Shown: positions 34,678 through 42,964, counted from the first letter of the stretch. The stretch is DNA of 64,000 bases from an uncultured Christensenella sp. (GCA_910577375.1 CAJTLT010000003.1:138414-202413), one strand, 5' to 3'. Made by a program: numbers and translations. The notes: generated from the sequence alone by a model not told the origin.

Positions 34678-37677
34678 TTAAAGATTTCGTTTGGATTTTT
34701 TGTCCTTCAAGACAACTACAACCGCACCGGCTATGCTTGCCGCAAACAATGCGCCGAACAGGCAATCGAGCGTTATTTCGGCAATCTGCCAACCGGTAGC
34801 GACTTTTTCGATTTGTGTGTAAACGGAGAAATCGTTCATAGCGTTACTGTGTACCGTAGCATACAGAACGTGTTTAACCGCTTCTCTCATTTGCCACGCG
34901 ACCTCGCCGTGCCCCGTTCTGAAATTTTTATAAGGCGCGTTTTTGTCGAGTTCGCCGTCGGGGATATCGCAGCCCGCCATAAGGAACAAAGGCATTTGCG
35001 GGGCTTTATATCCGATACCGTACATATCCGATACGATAAGCCCTCTCAACCCAAGCTCGCCGCGTAAAAAGTCCGTTAACAAGGCCTTATTAGCGGGGCA
35101 ATGCACTGCGCCCATACGGTTGAACGCCGCCATGGCGTTCATTGCTCCGCCGTCTATAACGGCTTTTGCAAAAGGCTTGAGATATATTTCACGCAAGGTC
35201 TGTTCGTTGAGCCATACTCCGACGCCCGCGCGCTGCGTTTCCTGTTCGTTAAGCGCAAAGTGCTTTATATATGCGTTGCAACCGTGCGCCTGCAATGCCG
35301 CGACTTCTTTCGCCGCCATAGTTCCCGCAAGGAATCCGTCCTCGCTGAAATATTCGTAAAGTCTGCCGCCGTAAGGGCTGCGGTGCGTATTGAGACCTAT
35401 GCCGTAAAATCCGCCGTAACCCGCCCATATCGCGTCCTCTCCGAGGAGATTTCCGAACCTGTCAGCAAGCTCGGTACTGAACGTGGAAGCGAGTATTCCT
35501 ATGCATGGATAATAAGGCGCCGTTTTATCTTTGTCGGGGTCATTTTTCCTTGCCGCAAGTCCCAAAGAATTTTTGCCGTAAACCTCGGTAAGTCCCGTAG
35601 GTCCGTTCTGGTCAACGGTGTTGGGCTTTATTATTGAAGGCAATCCGCGCGTGCTTTGAAGCCCAGCGTTCAGAAGTTCAACCGTCTCATCCCACGTAAG
35701 CTGGTCTAAAAGCTTATCCCATTCGGGGTCGTCATAAGGTATAGGCTCGCCGTTTTCGTCAACGCGCAAATCGATAAGCTTTTTACCGTTTTTCTTTCCG
35801 TACGCGGGATATTCCACGTCGTCTTTGGGGATAACCGAAGAGTCGTCCTGCTTTACCATATCGTCGGCAAGCTGACGCGTCATTTTAAGAACAACGTTTC
35901 CCGTAGGCATACTGCCCGTCCAGTCGGCGCGCGTAATATATCTCACGGAATTTTCATTGCTCTGGAAATATTTGTTAACGTCCGCAAAATCGAAAAGATT
36001 TTTTATATCTCCGTTTTCGGTTTTGGCATAAGTCGTCTTGTCGAGTTCAAGGTCAATATCCTCTACAAGCCCCGCCTTCCCGTCTGCGTCCATTCTTTTT
36101 CCGTTGCCCGCGGTATATCCCTTAAACGCAAGGATATTGTTCACCGCGTCGTGCGCGTCATGCCCCGCCGCCAACAGATATTTACCTTCGGTCAATATAT
36201 AGGTTTTAGCGTCGGACGCGTCATATACCGCAAATTCGCTCTTGTCAACGGTAACGCTTACCTCCTGCGAACCGCCCGCGGCTATATCGTCCGTCTTTGC
36301 AAATCCAACAAGGTCAACCGCGGATTTTTCAATGCCGCGCTCGATATCGTATTCGCCGAACGGTTTCTGAACATAAATCTGAACAACGTCTTTGCCGCTC
36401 AGCGTGCCTTTGTTGGTAACGGTAAGGCTTACCGTATAAGTTCCGTCCTGGTTGTCTGCCACTTTATAGCCCGAATAATCGAACTGCGTATAAGAACCGC
36501 CGTAACCGAACGGGTGGGAAACCGTTTTCGAATAATCAAATTCGCCCGATTTTTCCCTTTCGGTAACGTAATCGTAATATCTTGTTTCGGTATAACGGTA
36601 ACCTACGTAAATACCCTCCTGATAAACGACGTAAGCCGTATATTTTTTATCGGTTTTGCTGCCAGATAAAGGAAGATTGTAGTTATCCGCATTCTCGTAA
36701 CGGAATTCGCCGAAGTTATAATTTACGGGGTTGTAAGAATGCTTCATCCAATACGTATCGGAAAGATGCCCCGAAGGATTTACTTTACCCGCAACTATAT
36801 CGCCCACTGCGTTAAATCCGCTTATACCCACGTGACCTACCCAAAGAGCCGCGTCGATTGCATAATCCGAATCGTATATAAATTCGCTTTCGATTTGGTT
36901 AGCCGTATTCAAAAGAACGATTATTTTCTTAATGCCGCCGCTCTTTTTCAAGCCCGCAAGCCCTTTAAGAACGCTCTGTTCCGTTGCGGAAAGTCTGAGA
37001 TAGTCGCCGTCCTGCCCGTCCGTTCCCGTTTTGGCCATATCGGTGCCCTCTCCGCCTACGCGCGTAATTATGAATAAAGCCGCGTCGCCGTAAGCCTTGA
37101 TTTTGCTTTCGCCCACTCCCGCAACAACGTCGCTCCAGGGCGCATCGTTTATCTTTGCGTCAACGCCTCTGCCGACGCGTTTGTATTTTTCCGAAGTCGA
37201 AGACGAATAAAAAGAAAGCAAATCGGGATTTACTTCGAACCCCGCCTGTTTAAATCCTTGCTCTGGGGTCACGGGCGGCTGGGGATTACGCGTTTGCGCA
37301 GAACCCTTTCCGCCGTAAGCAGGGTCTACGGAAGATATTCCGAAAATCCCTATCTTCTTTTCTCCCGAAGCGGGTTTCAAAGGCAGGCAGTTGTTTTCGT
37401 TTTTAAGCAAAACCGCCCCTTCCGCCTCTATATCCTGCGCAGCCTCTTTACCGTCGGCTATAAGGTCGGAAAGCTTATCGTACGCGCTTTTAAAATATTC
37501 TTTATCCTGTACGGGCGCGTCCTCGGGTTCGTAAGTGTTGTAATTGCTTACGTTCAGATAGTTGTTAATCGCCGTCACGTTCTCGCTTGTTATCGCGGTA
37601 ACGCACATGGCAAAGCCGAACAATACCGTGCTTACAACAGTTGAAATTTTTACGAAAAGTTTAATTTTCCTGTTCAT
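34678..37677 (-). CDS. Membrane-anchored GH3 enzyme with swapped domain order
   Basis: A 999-residue GH3 protein with a membrane segment at each end (about residues 8-30 and 965-988), placing the catalytic part outside. The order is inverted: the sandwich domain comes first ('GAVLLKNENNCLPL' near residue 85), then the fibronectin-III-like 'VVQIYVQKP' region. The barrel comes last, with 'AYIKHFALNEQETQR' and the nucleophile Asp884 in 'LIVSDMYG'. C-then-N GH3 enzymes are known in ruminal Clostridia. It probably removes terminal beta-linked sugars at the cell surface. The gene overlaps the upstream membrane-protein gene by 17 nt. Confidence 0.88.
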   Translation of the reverse strand: MNRKIKLFVKISTVVSTVLFGFAMCVTAITSENVTAINNYLNVSNYNTYEPEDAPVQDKEYFKSAYDKLSDLIADGKEAAQDIEAEGAVLLKNENNCLPLKPASGEKKIGIFGISSVDPAYGGKGSAQTRNPQPPVTPEQGFKQAGFEVNPDLLSFYSSSTSEKYKRVGRGVDAKINDAPWSDVVAGVGESKIKAYGDAALFIITRVGGEGTDMAKTGTDGQDGDYLRLSATEQSVLKGLAGLKKSGGIKKIIVLLNTANQIESEFIYDSDYAIDAALWVGHVGISGFNAVGDIVAGKVNPSGHLSDTYWMKHSYNPVNYNFGEFRYENADNYNLPLSGSKTDKKYTAYVVYQEGIYVGYRYTETRYYDYVTEREKSGEFDYSKTVSHPFGYGGSYTQFDYSGYKVADNQDGTYTVSLTVTNKGTLSGKDVVQIYVQKPFGEYDIERGIEKSAVDLVGFAKTDDIAAGGSQEVSVTVDKSEFAVYDASDAKTYILTEGKYLLAAGHDAHDAVNNILAFKGYTAGNGKRMDADGKAGLVEDIDLELDKTTYAKTENGDIKNLFDFADVNKYFQSNENSVRYITRADWTGSMPTGNVVLKMTRQLADDMVKQDDSSVIPKDDVEYPAYGKKNGKKLIDLRVDENGEPIPYDDPEWDKLLDQLTWDETVELLNAGLQSTRGLPSIIKPNTVDQNGPTGLTEVYGKNSLGLAARKNDPDKDKTAPYYPCIGILASTFSTELADRFGNLLGEDAIWAGYGGFYGIGLNTHRSPYGGRLYEYFSEDGFLAGTMAAKEVAALQAHGCNAYIKHFALNEQETQRAGVGVWLNEQTLREIYLKPFAKAVIDGGAMNAMAAFNRMGAVHCPANKALLTDFLRGELGLRGLIVSDMYGIGYKAPQMPLFLMAGCDIPDGELDKNAPYKNFRTGHGEVAWQMREAVKHVLYATVHSNAMNDFSVYTQIEKVATGWQIAEITLDCLFGALFAASIAGAVVVVLKDKKSKRNL

Positions 37678-38083
37678 CTTTGCGCCCCCCGTCCTTTATT
37701 TGTTTTAAAAACAGATTTGCTATGCTAAGCCCGAATGCAAGCATAAAAAACAATGCGCATACTATGAACTGCGGGTCGAAAGTATCGAGGTCTATGCCCA
37801 CCATTACAACGGATACGTAGTAATATATCCCGTAAATAAAGAACAACAGCGACAGAAACACGAACACCGCTATGGCGTAAGGCGCATACTTGTATTGTTT
37901 AAGAGCGATAAGCGTGCCGCCGCTTATTGCCGCAAGCAAAATAAAAACAAAAGCCGCCCAGCTCATATCGTCGGTGCCCGCGTAACAGCCCGCATAAACA
38001 GCGGCTGTTATCAATGAAAACGCAGAAAGCCCCGCCGAAAACCAGAATCCGACGCTTTTGTCTCTGAGATAATCCCTATTCAT
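37661..38083 (-). CDS. Small four-helix membrane protein
   Basis: A 140-residue protein with four predicted membrane segments and charged ends ('NRDYLRDKSVGF' at the start, 'KDGGRKDEQEN' at the end). I do not recognise the family. It is the first gene of the membrane GH3 operon; its stop overlaps the GH3 start, so translation is probably coupled and it may assist that enzyme. A structured leader precedes it. Confidence 0.75.
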   Translation of the reverse strand: MNRDYLRDKSVGFWFSAGLSAFSLITAAVYAGCYAGTDDMSWAAFVFILLAAISGGTLIALKQYKYAPYAIAVFVFLSLLFFIYGIYYYVSVVMVGIDLDTFDPQFIVCALFFMLAFGLSIANLFLKQIKDGGRKDEQEN

Positions 38084-38112
38084 ACCGTTTTTCCCCTTTT
38101 TCTAAAACAGTT

Positions 38113-38178
38113 AATAATTATCTTTGCCGTTGCCAAACAACGGCAAAGAGGGCTAGCCCTCTTAGTTTGATAATTATT
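38113..38178 (-). promoter_or_regulatory. Structured leader: hairpin plus palindrome inside an outer stem
   Basis: An outer 10-bp stem AATAATTATC/GATAATTATT (38113-38122, 38169-38178) encloses two elements. One is an 11-bp hairpin (38122-38132 with 38138-38148); the other is a perfect 18-bp palindrome (38146-38163, centre CTAG). The hairpin and palindrome overlap by 3 nt. It lies between a TATAAT box (38194-38199) and the start at 38083, so it is the 5' leader of the GH3 operon. A leader of similar design is at 62746-62788. Confidence 0.6.
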
Positions 38179-38223
38179 CCGTTTTATATTCATATTATAA
38201 GTTGCGCAAAAGTTAAAATCCAT

Positions 38224-38270
38224 TGCAATTCAAACGTAAAAATATTGCATTTTTTCGTTTGATATTGCAA
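38224..38270. repeat. Inverted repeat upstream of the GH3 operon promoter
   Basis: TTGCAATTCAAACG (38224-38237) is repeated inverted as CGTTTGATATTGCAA (38256-38270), with one extra base. The arms are about 18 nt apart and lie just upstream of the -10 box at 38194. It is a candidate operator. Confidence 0.5.
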
Positions 38271-38305
38271 TTCGTCCACAAAACCGCGTTTTAATAAAAT
38301 ATAAA

Positions 38306-38340
38306 CCGCCCCGCAAAACCTTCTCGGCTTTGCGGGGCGG
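38306..38340 (-). terminator. Intrinsic terminator
   Basis: A 12-bp stem CCGCCCCGCAAA/TTTGCGGGGCGG with an 11-nt loop is followed by a T-rich tract on the minus strand. It separates the accessory genes from the GH3 operon. Confidence 0.75.
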
Positions 38341-38408
38341 CACGTAAAACAAATCCCCAAACACTATATTTTAAGAAACACAAAAACCACAATAAATCCG
38401 ACATAAAA

Positions 38409-38436
38409 AAAGAGAAACTCAACGCGGTTTCTCTTT
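38409..38436 (-). terminator. Terminator of the gene remnant
   Basis: A 10-bp stem AAAGAGAAAC/GTTTCTCTTT followed by a T-run on the minus strand lies 15 nt after the stop at 38451. Confidence 0.8.
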
Positions 38437-38450
38437 AGCTTTAATATAGC

Positions 38451-38627
38451 TTATTTTTTTATAAACGGCTTGATAAGTTTTAAAATTTCCCCCGTCTTTG
38501 CACTGTCCTTTAAAAGTTTATTTAAGTTACCGTTGATTGTTTGGGGCGTTTTATATTTTGCCGCCATAGCGCATATTTCTTTTATTTCGCTGTTGCTCAA
38601 ACCCAAACCGCCTTGCCACAACAAACC
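38451..38627 (-). pseudogene. C-terminal remnant of a small gene
   Basis: An open frame of about 57 codons ends at 38451 and begins after an in-frame TGA at 38628-38630, with only TTG codons as possible starts. It reads 'GLGLSNSEIKEICAMAAKYK', then 'INGNLNKLLKDSAKTGEILK' and 'LIKPFIKK', which looks like the helical C-terminus of a real protein. It keeps its own strong terminator. No promoter or RBS is evident, so it is probably a truncated remnant; I cannot name the parent family. Confidence 0.45.
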
Positions 38628-38693
38628 TCAACGTCAACATATCAAATACATTTACCCGCTAAAACTTATTTAACGATATAACTGCCTCTTGAA

Positions 38694-39359
38694 TTATTTT
38701 ATTAAATTTTTCATCCAGATTTCAGATAAAGCGCTTTCGATTCTTTCATATAAAGCGTATTCGGTTAAACCATAAAAAATTATGTACATTTTCTTTACCA
38801 ATATGCAAAGCAAAATTACAACTATCATCAAAGAAACTAACAACAGCATTAAAACAAACAACTCTTCACTGCTTTGATATTTTACCGATGCCAATATAAT
38901 ACCGGCAACAGATACGGTTAAAGACACAACAGAAATAATGGCAAATCCCTTGTTTGATTTCCGCAATAACAATATTTGGTAATGCCTGATTGCTTCCAAA
39001 ACTTTGGCACGAGTATTTATTCCGCAAGATTTAATAATCGGAACTAAAATCTCAATATCTTTTCTGAATAAATTTTTTAAAGACTTAAAAACCCGCTTAC
39101 AATGAAAATAATCCTTAAACGACAGATTATTATTCTTCCTTGCCTCATTGAAAATTATCGAATAAGCTATAACCGCACTTGAAAACAAAAATATTGCAAC
39201 CGACACAACTGTTACAGACCAGTGTTTATAAATAATCCAAAACGTTATAAACAAAACAAGATAACTAAAAAACAGTATACCAAAAGATACCAAAATAATT
39301 TTATCCAACCTTATATCGTTTAAAGAATTTCTAAATTCTGAAATCAATTTTTCATACAT
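38694..39359 (-). CDS. Hypothetical membrane protein
   Basis: A 221-residue protein with four predicted membrane helices in two pairs: one pair after an N-terminal amphipathic segment 'EFRNSLNDIRLDKIIL', then a basic cytoplasmic region of about 70 residues, then a second pair. The family is not recognised. Codon use is more AT-rich than in its metabolic neighbours, suggesting an accessory gene. It lies alone between the DUF4180 gene and the remnant. Confidence 0.7.
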   Translation of the reverse strand: MYEKLISEFRNSLNDIRLDKIILVSFGILFFSYLVLFITFWIIYKHWSVTVVSVAIFLFSSAVIAYSIIFNEARKNNNLSFKDYFHCKRVFKSLKNLFRKDIEILVPIIKSCGINTRAKVLEAIRHYQILLLRKSNKGFAIISVVSLTVSVAGIILASVKYQSSEELFVLMLLLVSLMIVVILLCILVKKMYIIFYGLTEYALYERIESALSEIWMKNLIK

Positions 39360-39385
39360 GAGTTTCTCTCCATAACTTATTAAAA

Positions 39386-39424
39386 AAGGTTTCAGAAAAT
39401 AAAAATTTTGATTTCCGAAACCTT
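39386..39424 (-). terminator. Terminator after the DUF4180 gene
   Basis: AAGGTTTC and GAAACCTT arms with partly paired inner sequence are followed on the minus strand by TTTTTTAA, about 30 nt after the stop at 39454. Confidence 0.7.
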
Positions 39425-39453
39425 AAATTATCAATAAAATACAGCCCTTACAA

Positions 39454-39819
39454 TTAATTTGCGGTCAGCTTTTCAACCGCCTTTTCCAAACTTGCCGTAA
39501 AAAATATATCCCGCCCATTATTGCTTTCATAAATAAAATCCTTTAAAGGCTTACTTGTATATTTAGAATAATCCCCGTAAACAGCAACGCGGAACTGATA
39601 ATTAACAAACTTTTGCAGAATTTCCCCCGCAAGCCCGCTGCTTAGTATAAAAAATCTGTCCGCAAACAAATTTTTTGATATCGCTATATTTTTTGTGCCC
39701 GTTTCATAACAAACGGTCATCATTAAATCCAAAGCGCTTTGCACGTCGGTAACAAGAACTTCATCCGCCGTAACATGCGAAACTTCAATATTATTTTTTG
39801 TTATTTTCTCGATTTTCAT
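39454..39819 (-). CDS. DUF4180 domain protein
   Basis: A 121-residue cytoplasmic protein that matches the DUF4180 pattern as I remember it: a central 'FFILSSGLAGEILQKFVNYQ' followed by 'VAVYGDYSKYTSKPLKDFIYE' and a C-terminal 'DIFFTASLEKAVEKL'. The biochemical role of the family is unknown to me. It is a single-gene unit with its own terminator. Confidence 0.85.
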   Translation of the reverse strand: MKIEKITKNNIEVSHVTADEVLVTDVQSALDLMMTVCYETGTKNIAISKNLFADRFFILSSGLAGEILQKFVNYQFRVAVYGDYSKYTSKPLKDFIYESNNGRDIFFTASLEKAVEKLTAN

Positions 39820-39923
39820 TTTTCAATCGCCTTTTTAAATATTATACAAAACAATTTACCGGAATGCAAGCGGCGCATTTAAGCATACTTTAAAAATCAA
39901 CCCCCTCAGTCTTTTATTTTTCG

Positions 39924-40697
39924 CTATTTAACAAATTCAATATTTATATCGCCGTTATTGCAATCGGCTGTAAATAATTTGTCTCCTTCTTCTTTATTTA
40001 AAGGCAGATTGCAATCGCCCTTTTTGATTTTGCAAAAAATTGAAAAATCGTCCCATTCGCCAAGCACAGAGCCCGTTATGTCACCGTTTTTTGCGGTCAA
40101 ACTAACAGATTTCCCCACGCTTACCCCCTCGCATACAACATTTCCGTCAATCGCTTCAATGCTGATTTGTTCCGCAAAAGTTAGCGGTTTTACCATAACA
40201 TTTCCGCTTTTCGCTTTCAAATTAATAAACTTGCCTGCATTTACCTGCTCGCATACAATATCGCCGCCGTTCACGTCAAGACTTAAATTTTCCGTAAACG
40301 ACAACGGGTTTAATATTATGTTTTCGTTTGTTGTGCTTGCCGAAAACGAAACAAGCAAATTATCCGGTATTTTAATTTTTATTTTGCGATATTCGGCAGA
40401 AGGTTTTACGCCAAAAAAATCCGTCCAATTTTTGTTGTATAACAACTTAACCGTCAATTCCTTGCTTTCGGAAACAGATATATCGAGATATTCTTTCTCG
40501 CCGTCAAAATAACCGATATAAACCCGATTGTCTTCCGATGCGCTTATTTCCAATTCTCTGTCCTCAACCTGCACAACAATTTTTTCAATCCCGTTTTCTC
40601 CGCTCGAATATGATTTTTCCGTAAACGCGTCGCCGTTCGAACAACCGCAAAGCGCAAACGCAAACACTCCGATAAACGCAAGCAAAAACGCCCTCAA
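39924..40697 (-). CDS. DUF4097-like beta-helix lipoprotein, start codon inside a terminator hairpin
   Basis: A protein of about 257 residues with a short lipoprotein signal (Cys19 in ALCGC). The repeated beta-strand units 'GGDIVCEQVNAGKFINLKAK', 'GNVMVKPLTFAEQISIEA' and 'GNVVCEGVSVGKSVSLTA' are typical of DUF4097/putative adhesin proteins. No ATG is available; the best start is a TTG at 40697, preceded in frame by a stop four codons upstream. That TTG lies within the hairpin at 40682-40722. The gene may have lost its original start and promoter by recombination. Confidence 0.7.
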   Translation of the reverse strand: MRAFLLAFIGVFAFALCGCSNGDAFTEKSYSSGENGIEKIVVQVEDRELEISASEDNRVYIGYFDGEKEYLDISVSESKELTVKLLYNKNWTDFFGVKPSAEYRKIKIKIPDNLLVSFSASTTNENIILNPLSFTENLSLDVNGGDIVCEQVNAGKFINLKAKSGNVMVKPLTFAEQISIEAIDGNVVCEGVSVGKSVSLTAKNGDITGSVLGEWDDFSIFCKIKKGDCNLPLNKEEGDKLFTADCNNGDINIEFVK

Positions 40698-40722
40698 ACA
40701 AACTGTTCAAGGGCGTTTTTGC
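40682..40722. terminator. Hairpin overlapping the DUF4097 gene start
   Basis: A 12-bp stem GCAAAAACGCCC (40682-40693) / GGGCGTTTTTGC (40711-40722) has T-runs on both strands. On the minus strand it would act as a second terminator for the HNH locus. Confidence 0.65.
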
Positions 40723-40748
40723 TTAATTTTTGTTGCCGCCGTTTTTTC

Positions 40749-40784
40749 AAAAATGCCGAATCAATAATTTGATTCGGCATTTTT
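40749..40784 (-). terminator. Terminator of the membrane-HNH locus
   Basis: A perfect 16-bp stem (40749-40764 with 40769-40784) with a TAAT loop ends in a T-tract on the minus strand, about 45 nt after the restored HNH stop at 40829. Confidence 0.82.
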
Positions 40785-40828
40785 CCGATATAACAATAAC
40801 AATCCAAAACGAACATGTTCTAAAATTT

Positions 40829-41523
40829 TTAATTGCTTGGTTTTTTACCGTTACACTTTGAACATAAAACTTGTAAATTTGACGGTATGCTTTTCCTCCC
40901 TTTTTTATCGGGACAATATGGTCAATATGTAATCCCACACCGTCAGGCATATATTTCCCACAAATTTGACAAGTATAATTATCGCGTTTAGCAATTTCTT
41001 CCCTTAATGCTGATGTCATTCGCTTTCTCTGGTCTTTTGAATGATATTCAGATAGTGTACATTCAAAATCAATATCAGAAAGAGCATCATATCTTTGTTG
41101 AAGTGTTTTATGCTTGTAAATGGATAGGAATACTTATTTTCATCAACCTGAAAATAAACCGCTTCATAATAATAAGCGTTATCAGTATTAGAAAAAATAA
41201 CTGCTTTTTCGCAGGTTACATTGTTAAGGCTTCTATTATTTTCGTTAAATTTTTTTATAATTGGATTATATATATATATCATTTAAAATTTCATTTTGCC
41301 ATTTTAGATAATCTTCAGAAGAAACAATTGCATTGTATTTTCTTCTCCTTATTTTTTTATGCAAATTAAATAATTTGCCAATTCCGCTTTTAATTTTTAA
41401 GACCATCGCACAAATATCAGAAAAATTTTTGTAAAATGCCACAATACCACTTAATAAAGCTACTGCGCCGATTATCCAAATTGATATGGCTACATGTTCT
41501 TGTAAAAATGAAATAAAATCCAT
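40829..41523 (-). pseudogene. Membrane-anchored HNH endonuclease gene broken by three frameshifts
   Basis: Three consecutive open frames (41523-41266, 41282-41016, 41019-40747) read as one protein of about 230 residues if three short-repeat errors are corrected: a TA repeat at 41263-41280 and A-runs at 41106-41109 and 40891-40894. The restored product has an N-terminal membrane helix ('SIWIIGAVALLSGIVAFY'), a middle domain with 'SDIDFECTLSEYHSKDQRKR', and a C-terminal HNH nuclease. In the nuclease 'CQICGK' and 'LHIDHIVPIKKGGK' are followed, after correction, by 'PSNLQVLCSKCNGKKPSN'. The ATG at 41523 has an AAGGA RBS. It is either a decayed gene, a phase-variable gene or an assembly artefact. 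Confidence 0.72.
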
Positions 41524-41594
41524 AAATATCCTTAAATTAGTATAAATAAAAGAAACCTAAAACTTATCCGCATAGGTTCGTTTTAGGTTGCTAT

Positions 41595-41670
41595 TGGTGG
41601 AGATAAGGGGATTCGAACCCCTGACCTATACGTTGCGAACGTATCGCGCTACCAACTGTGCTATATCCCC
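41595..41670 (-). tRNA. tRNA-Ala (anticodon CGC)
   Basis: A 76-nt cloverleaf including an encoded CCA. The acceptor stem is GGGGATA/TATCTCC with a G3-U70 pair (alanine identity), the anticodon stem ATACG/CGTAT carries loop TTCGCAA, and the T-arm is AGGGG-TTCGAAT-CCCCT. Confidence 0.95.
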
Positions 41671-41676
41671 GGATAT

Positions 41677-41752
41677 TGGTGGAGCTAATCGGGTTCGAAC
41701 CGATGACCTTTTGAATGCCATTCAAACGCGCTACCAACTGCGCCATAACCCC
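41677..41752 (-). tRNA. tRNA-Ala (anticodon GGC)
   Basis: A 76-nt cloverleaf with CCA: acceptor GGGGTTA/TAGCTCC with the G3-U70 pair and anticodon loop ATGGCAT within TTTGA/TCAAA. It is 6 nt from the CGC alanine tRNA, so both come from one transcript. Confidence 0.95.
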
Positions 41753-41771
41753 GAATTTCCAAACGAATATT

Positions 41772-41800
41772 ATAATATATCAAAGGCGCTTGATTGTCAA
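41772..41800 (-). promoter_or_regulatory. Promoter of the tRNA-Ala pair
   Basis: On the minus strand TTGACA (41795-41800) and TATTAT (41772-41777) are separated by 17 nt, about 20 nt upstream of the first tRNA. The remainder of the AT-rich gap 41801-42062 shows no gene. Confidence 0.65.
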
Positions 41801-42062
41801 GAATTTTGCCGTTTTATAACGTCAAATTTTTCGTTGCCAACCACTACTTCAAAAAACAAATTTTTCAATATAAACCTCTATCCGCTTATATTATATAAAA
41901 AATCCAGTCTATAATTTACAGATAATGCAAAAAATATTTTTACATTAAAATAAGATATTTTAAAAAAATCAAACAAAAAAGCTCATATTTTTATAAAATA
42001 CAAGTTTAAAAAACGTCAAAACCGCCGTTTTCCCAAAATAAGCATAACGTAAAACCAATCAA

Positions 42063-42569
42063 TTATGCCGAATTTTGTTTTTTCCACTCTGTGTATCGAA
42101 CGCAATACCCGATCAACATACATCCGGCAAATATGCAAAATACAACCCCGATAACAAATCCTATAATTATTCCAAGCTTATTGTTCTGCGTAATAAAAAT
42201 GCAATCATTCGGATTTTCCGGATTATATGCAATTTGTACCGTATCGCCGATACTCTTTACGCCGCCAGTTGAACTTATACTGTTTTTAACCGTATAAATC
42301 GTTCCGTCAACCTCAAATTCGGCAATTTCCGCATAAGCTTCTACAGACGAACCCGCGCCATGATTGCTTCCCGACCAAGAAGTTGTAATTTTATAATCCA
42401 CTACCGTTCCCGTAGTAACTATAAAATTTTTAAGTTTTGCCGAAATTATTGCACCGTAAACAGAAATGCCGATAATCAGACCTACGCCTAAACAAAGAAA
42501 CACTATAATAAATGCAAGGTATCCTTTTGTCGGCTTATTATTTAATTGCGTGTTTATAAAGTCGTTCAT
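42063..42569 (-). CDS. DUF3592 membrane protein
   Basis: A 168-residue protein with one membrane helix near residues 18-42, an extracytoplasmic beta domain and a C-terminal helix. 'TTGTVVDYKI' near the start of the domain and 'SIGDTVQIAYNPENPNDCIF' near its end are typical of DUF3592. The function of the family is unknown. AT-rich codon use matches the surrounding accessory patch. Confidence 0.8.
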   Translation of the reverse strand: MNDFINTQLNNKPTKGYLAFIIVFLCLGVGLIIGISVYGAIISAKLKNFIVTTGTVVDYKITTSWSGSNHGAGSSVEAYAEIAEFEVDGTIYTVKNSISSTGGVKSIGDTVQIAYNPENPNDCIFITQNNKLGIIIGFVIGVVFCIFAGCMLIGYCVRYTEWKKQNSA

Positions 42570-42586
42570 TTTATTTGTTGTATCAT

Positions 42587-42850
42587 TTATATTATACCAT
42601 AAAACTTTGCACTTTCAACCATATTAATAAAAAACTCGCCTAACGAAATTAAAGAAAACGTTACACCAACCACAACCGCCCACTGCGCCGCGTCTAATTT
42701 CACAAGCCCGAAAGCAACCGAAAGCGGGCTAACGCACAGTAATACATTCAAAACAACTCCGACGGCAGACATAACGATTACTAACCCTGCAATACAATAG
42801 GCTTTCCGTAAATATCGGTTCTGCCAAAACACAGAAAAAAGTCCGGACAT
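42587..42850 (-). pseudogene. Duplicated C-terminal fragment of a P-type ATPase
   Basis: An 87-codon frame repeats the last membrane part of the ATPase encoded next door: 'GVVLNVLLCVSPLSVAFGLV' and 'KLDAAQWA' are shared exactly with the C-terminus of the 43059-45701 product, and the DNA is highly similar over about 100 bp. It lacks all catalytic domains. Its only ATG lies in the loop of the tRNA-Val terminator, so expression is doubtful. Confidence 0.75.
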
Positions 42851-42867
42851 AATTAAGGCCGGACTTT
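42838..42867 (-). terminator. Terminator of tRNA-Val
   Basis: A 9-bp stem AAAGTCCGG/CCGGACTTT is followed by a T-run on the minus strand, 10 nt after the tRNA. Confidence 0.75.
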
Positions 42868-42876
42868 AACGGTATT

Positions 42877-42953
42877 TGGTGGGAACAAATGGGCTCGAAC
42901 CATCGACCTCTTGCATGTCAAGCAAGCGCTCTGACCAACTGAGCTATGCCCCC
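42877..42953 (-). tRNA. tRNA-Val (anticodon GAC)
   Basis: A 77-nt cloverleaf with encoded CCA: 5' acceptor strand GGGGGCA, D-arm GCTC-AGTTGGTCA-GAGC, anticodon loop TTGACAT in CTTGC/GCAAG, and T-arm with TTCGAGC. Confidence 0.95.
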
Positions 42954-42964
42954 AAAGCGTTTAT

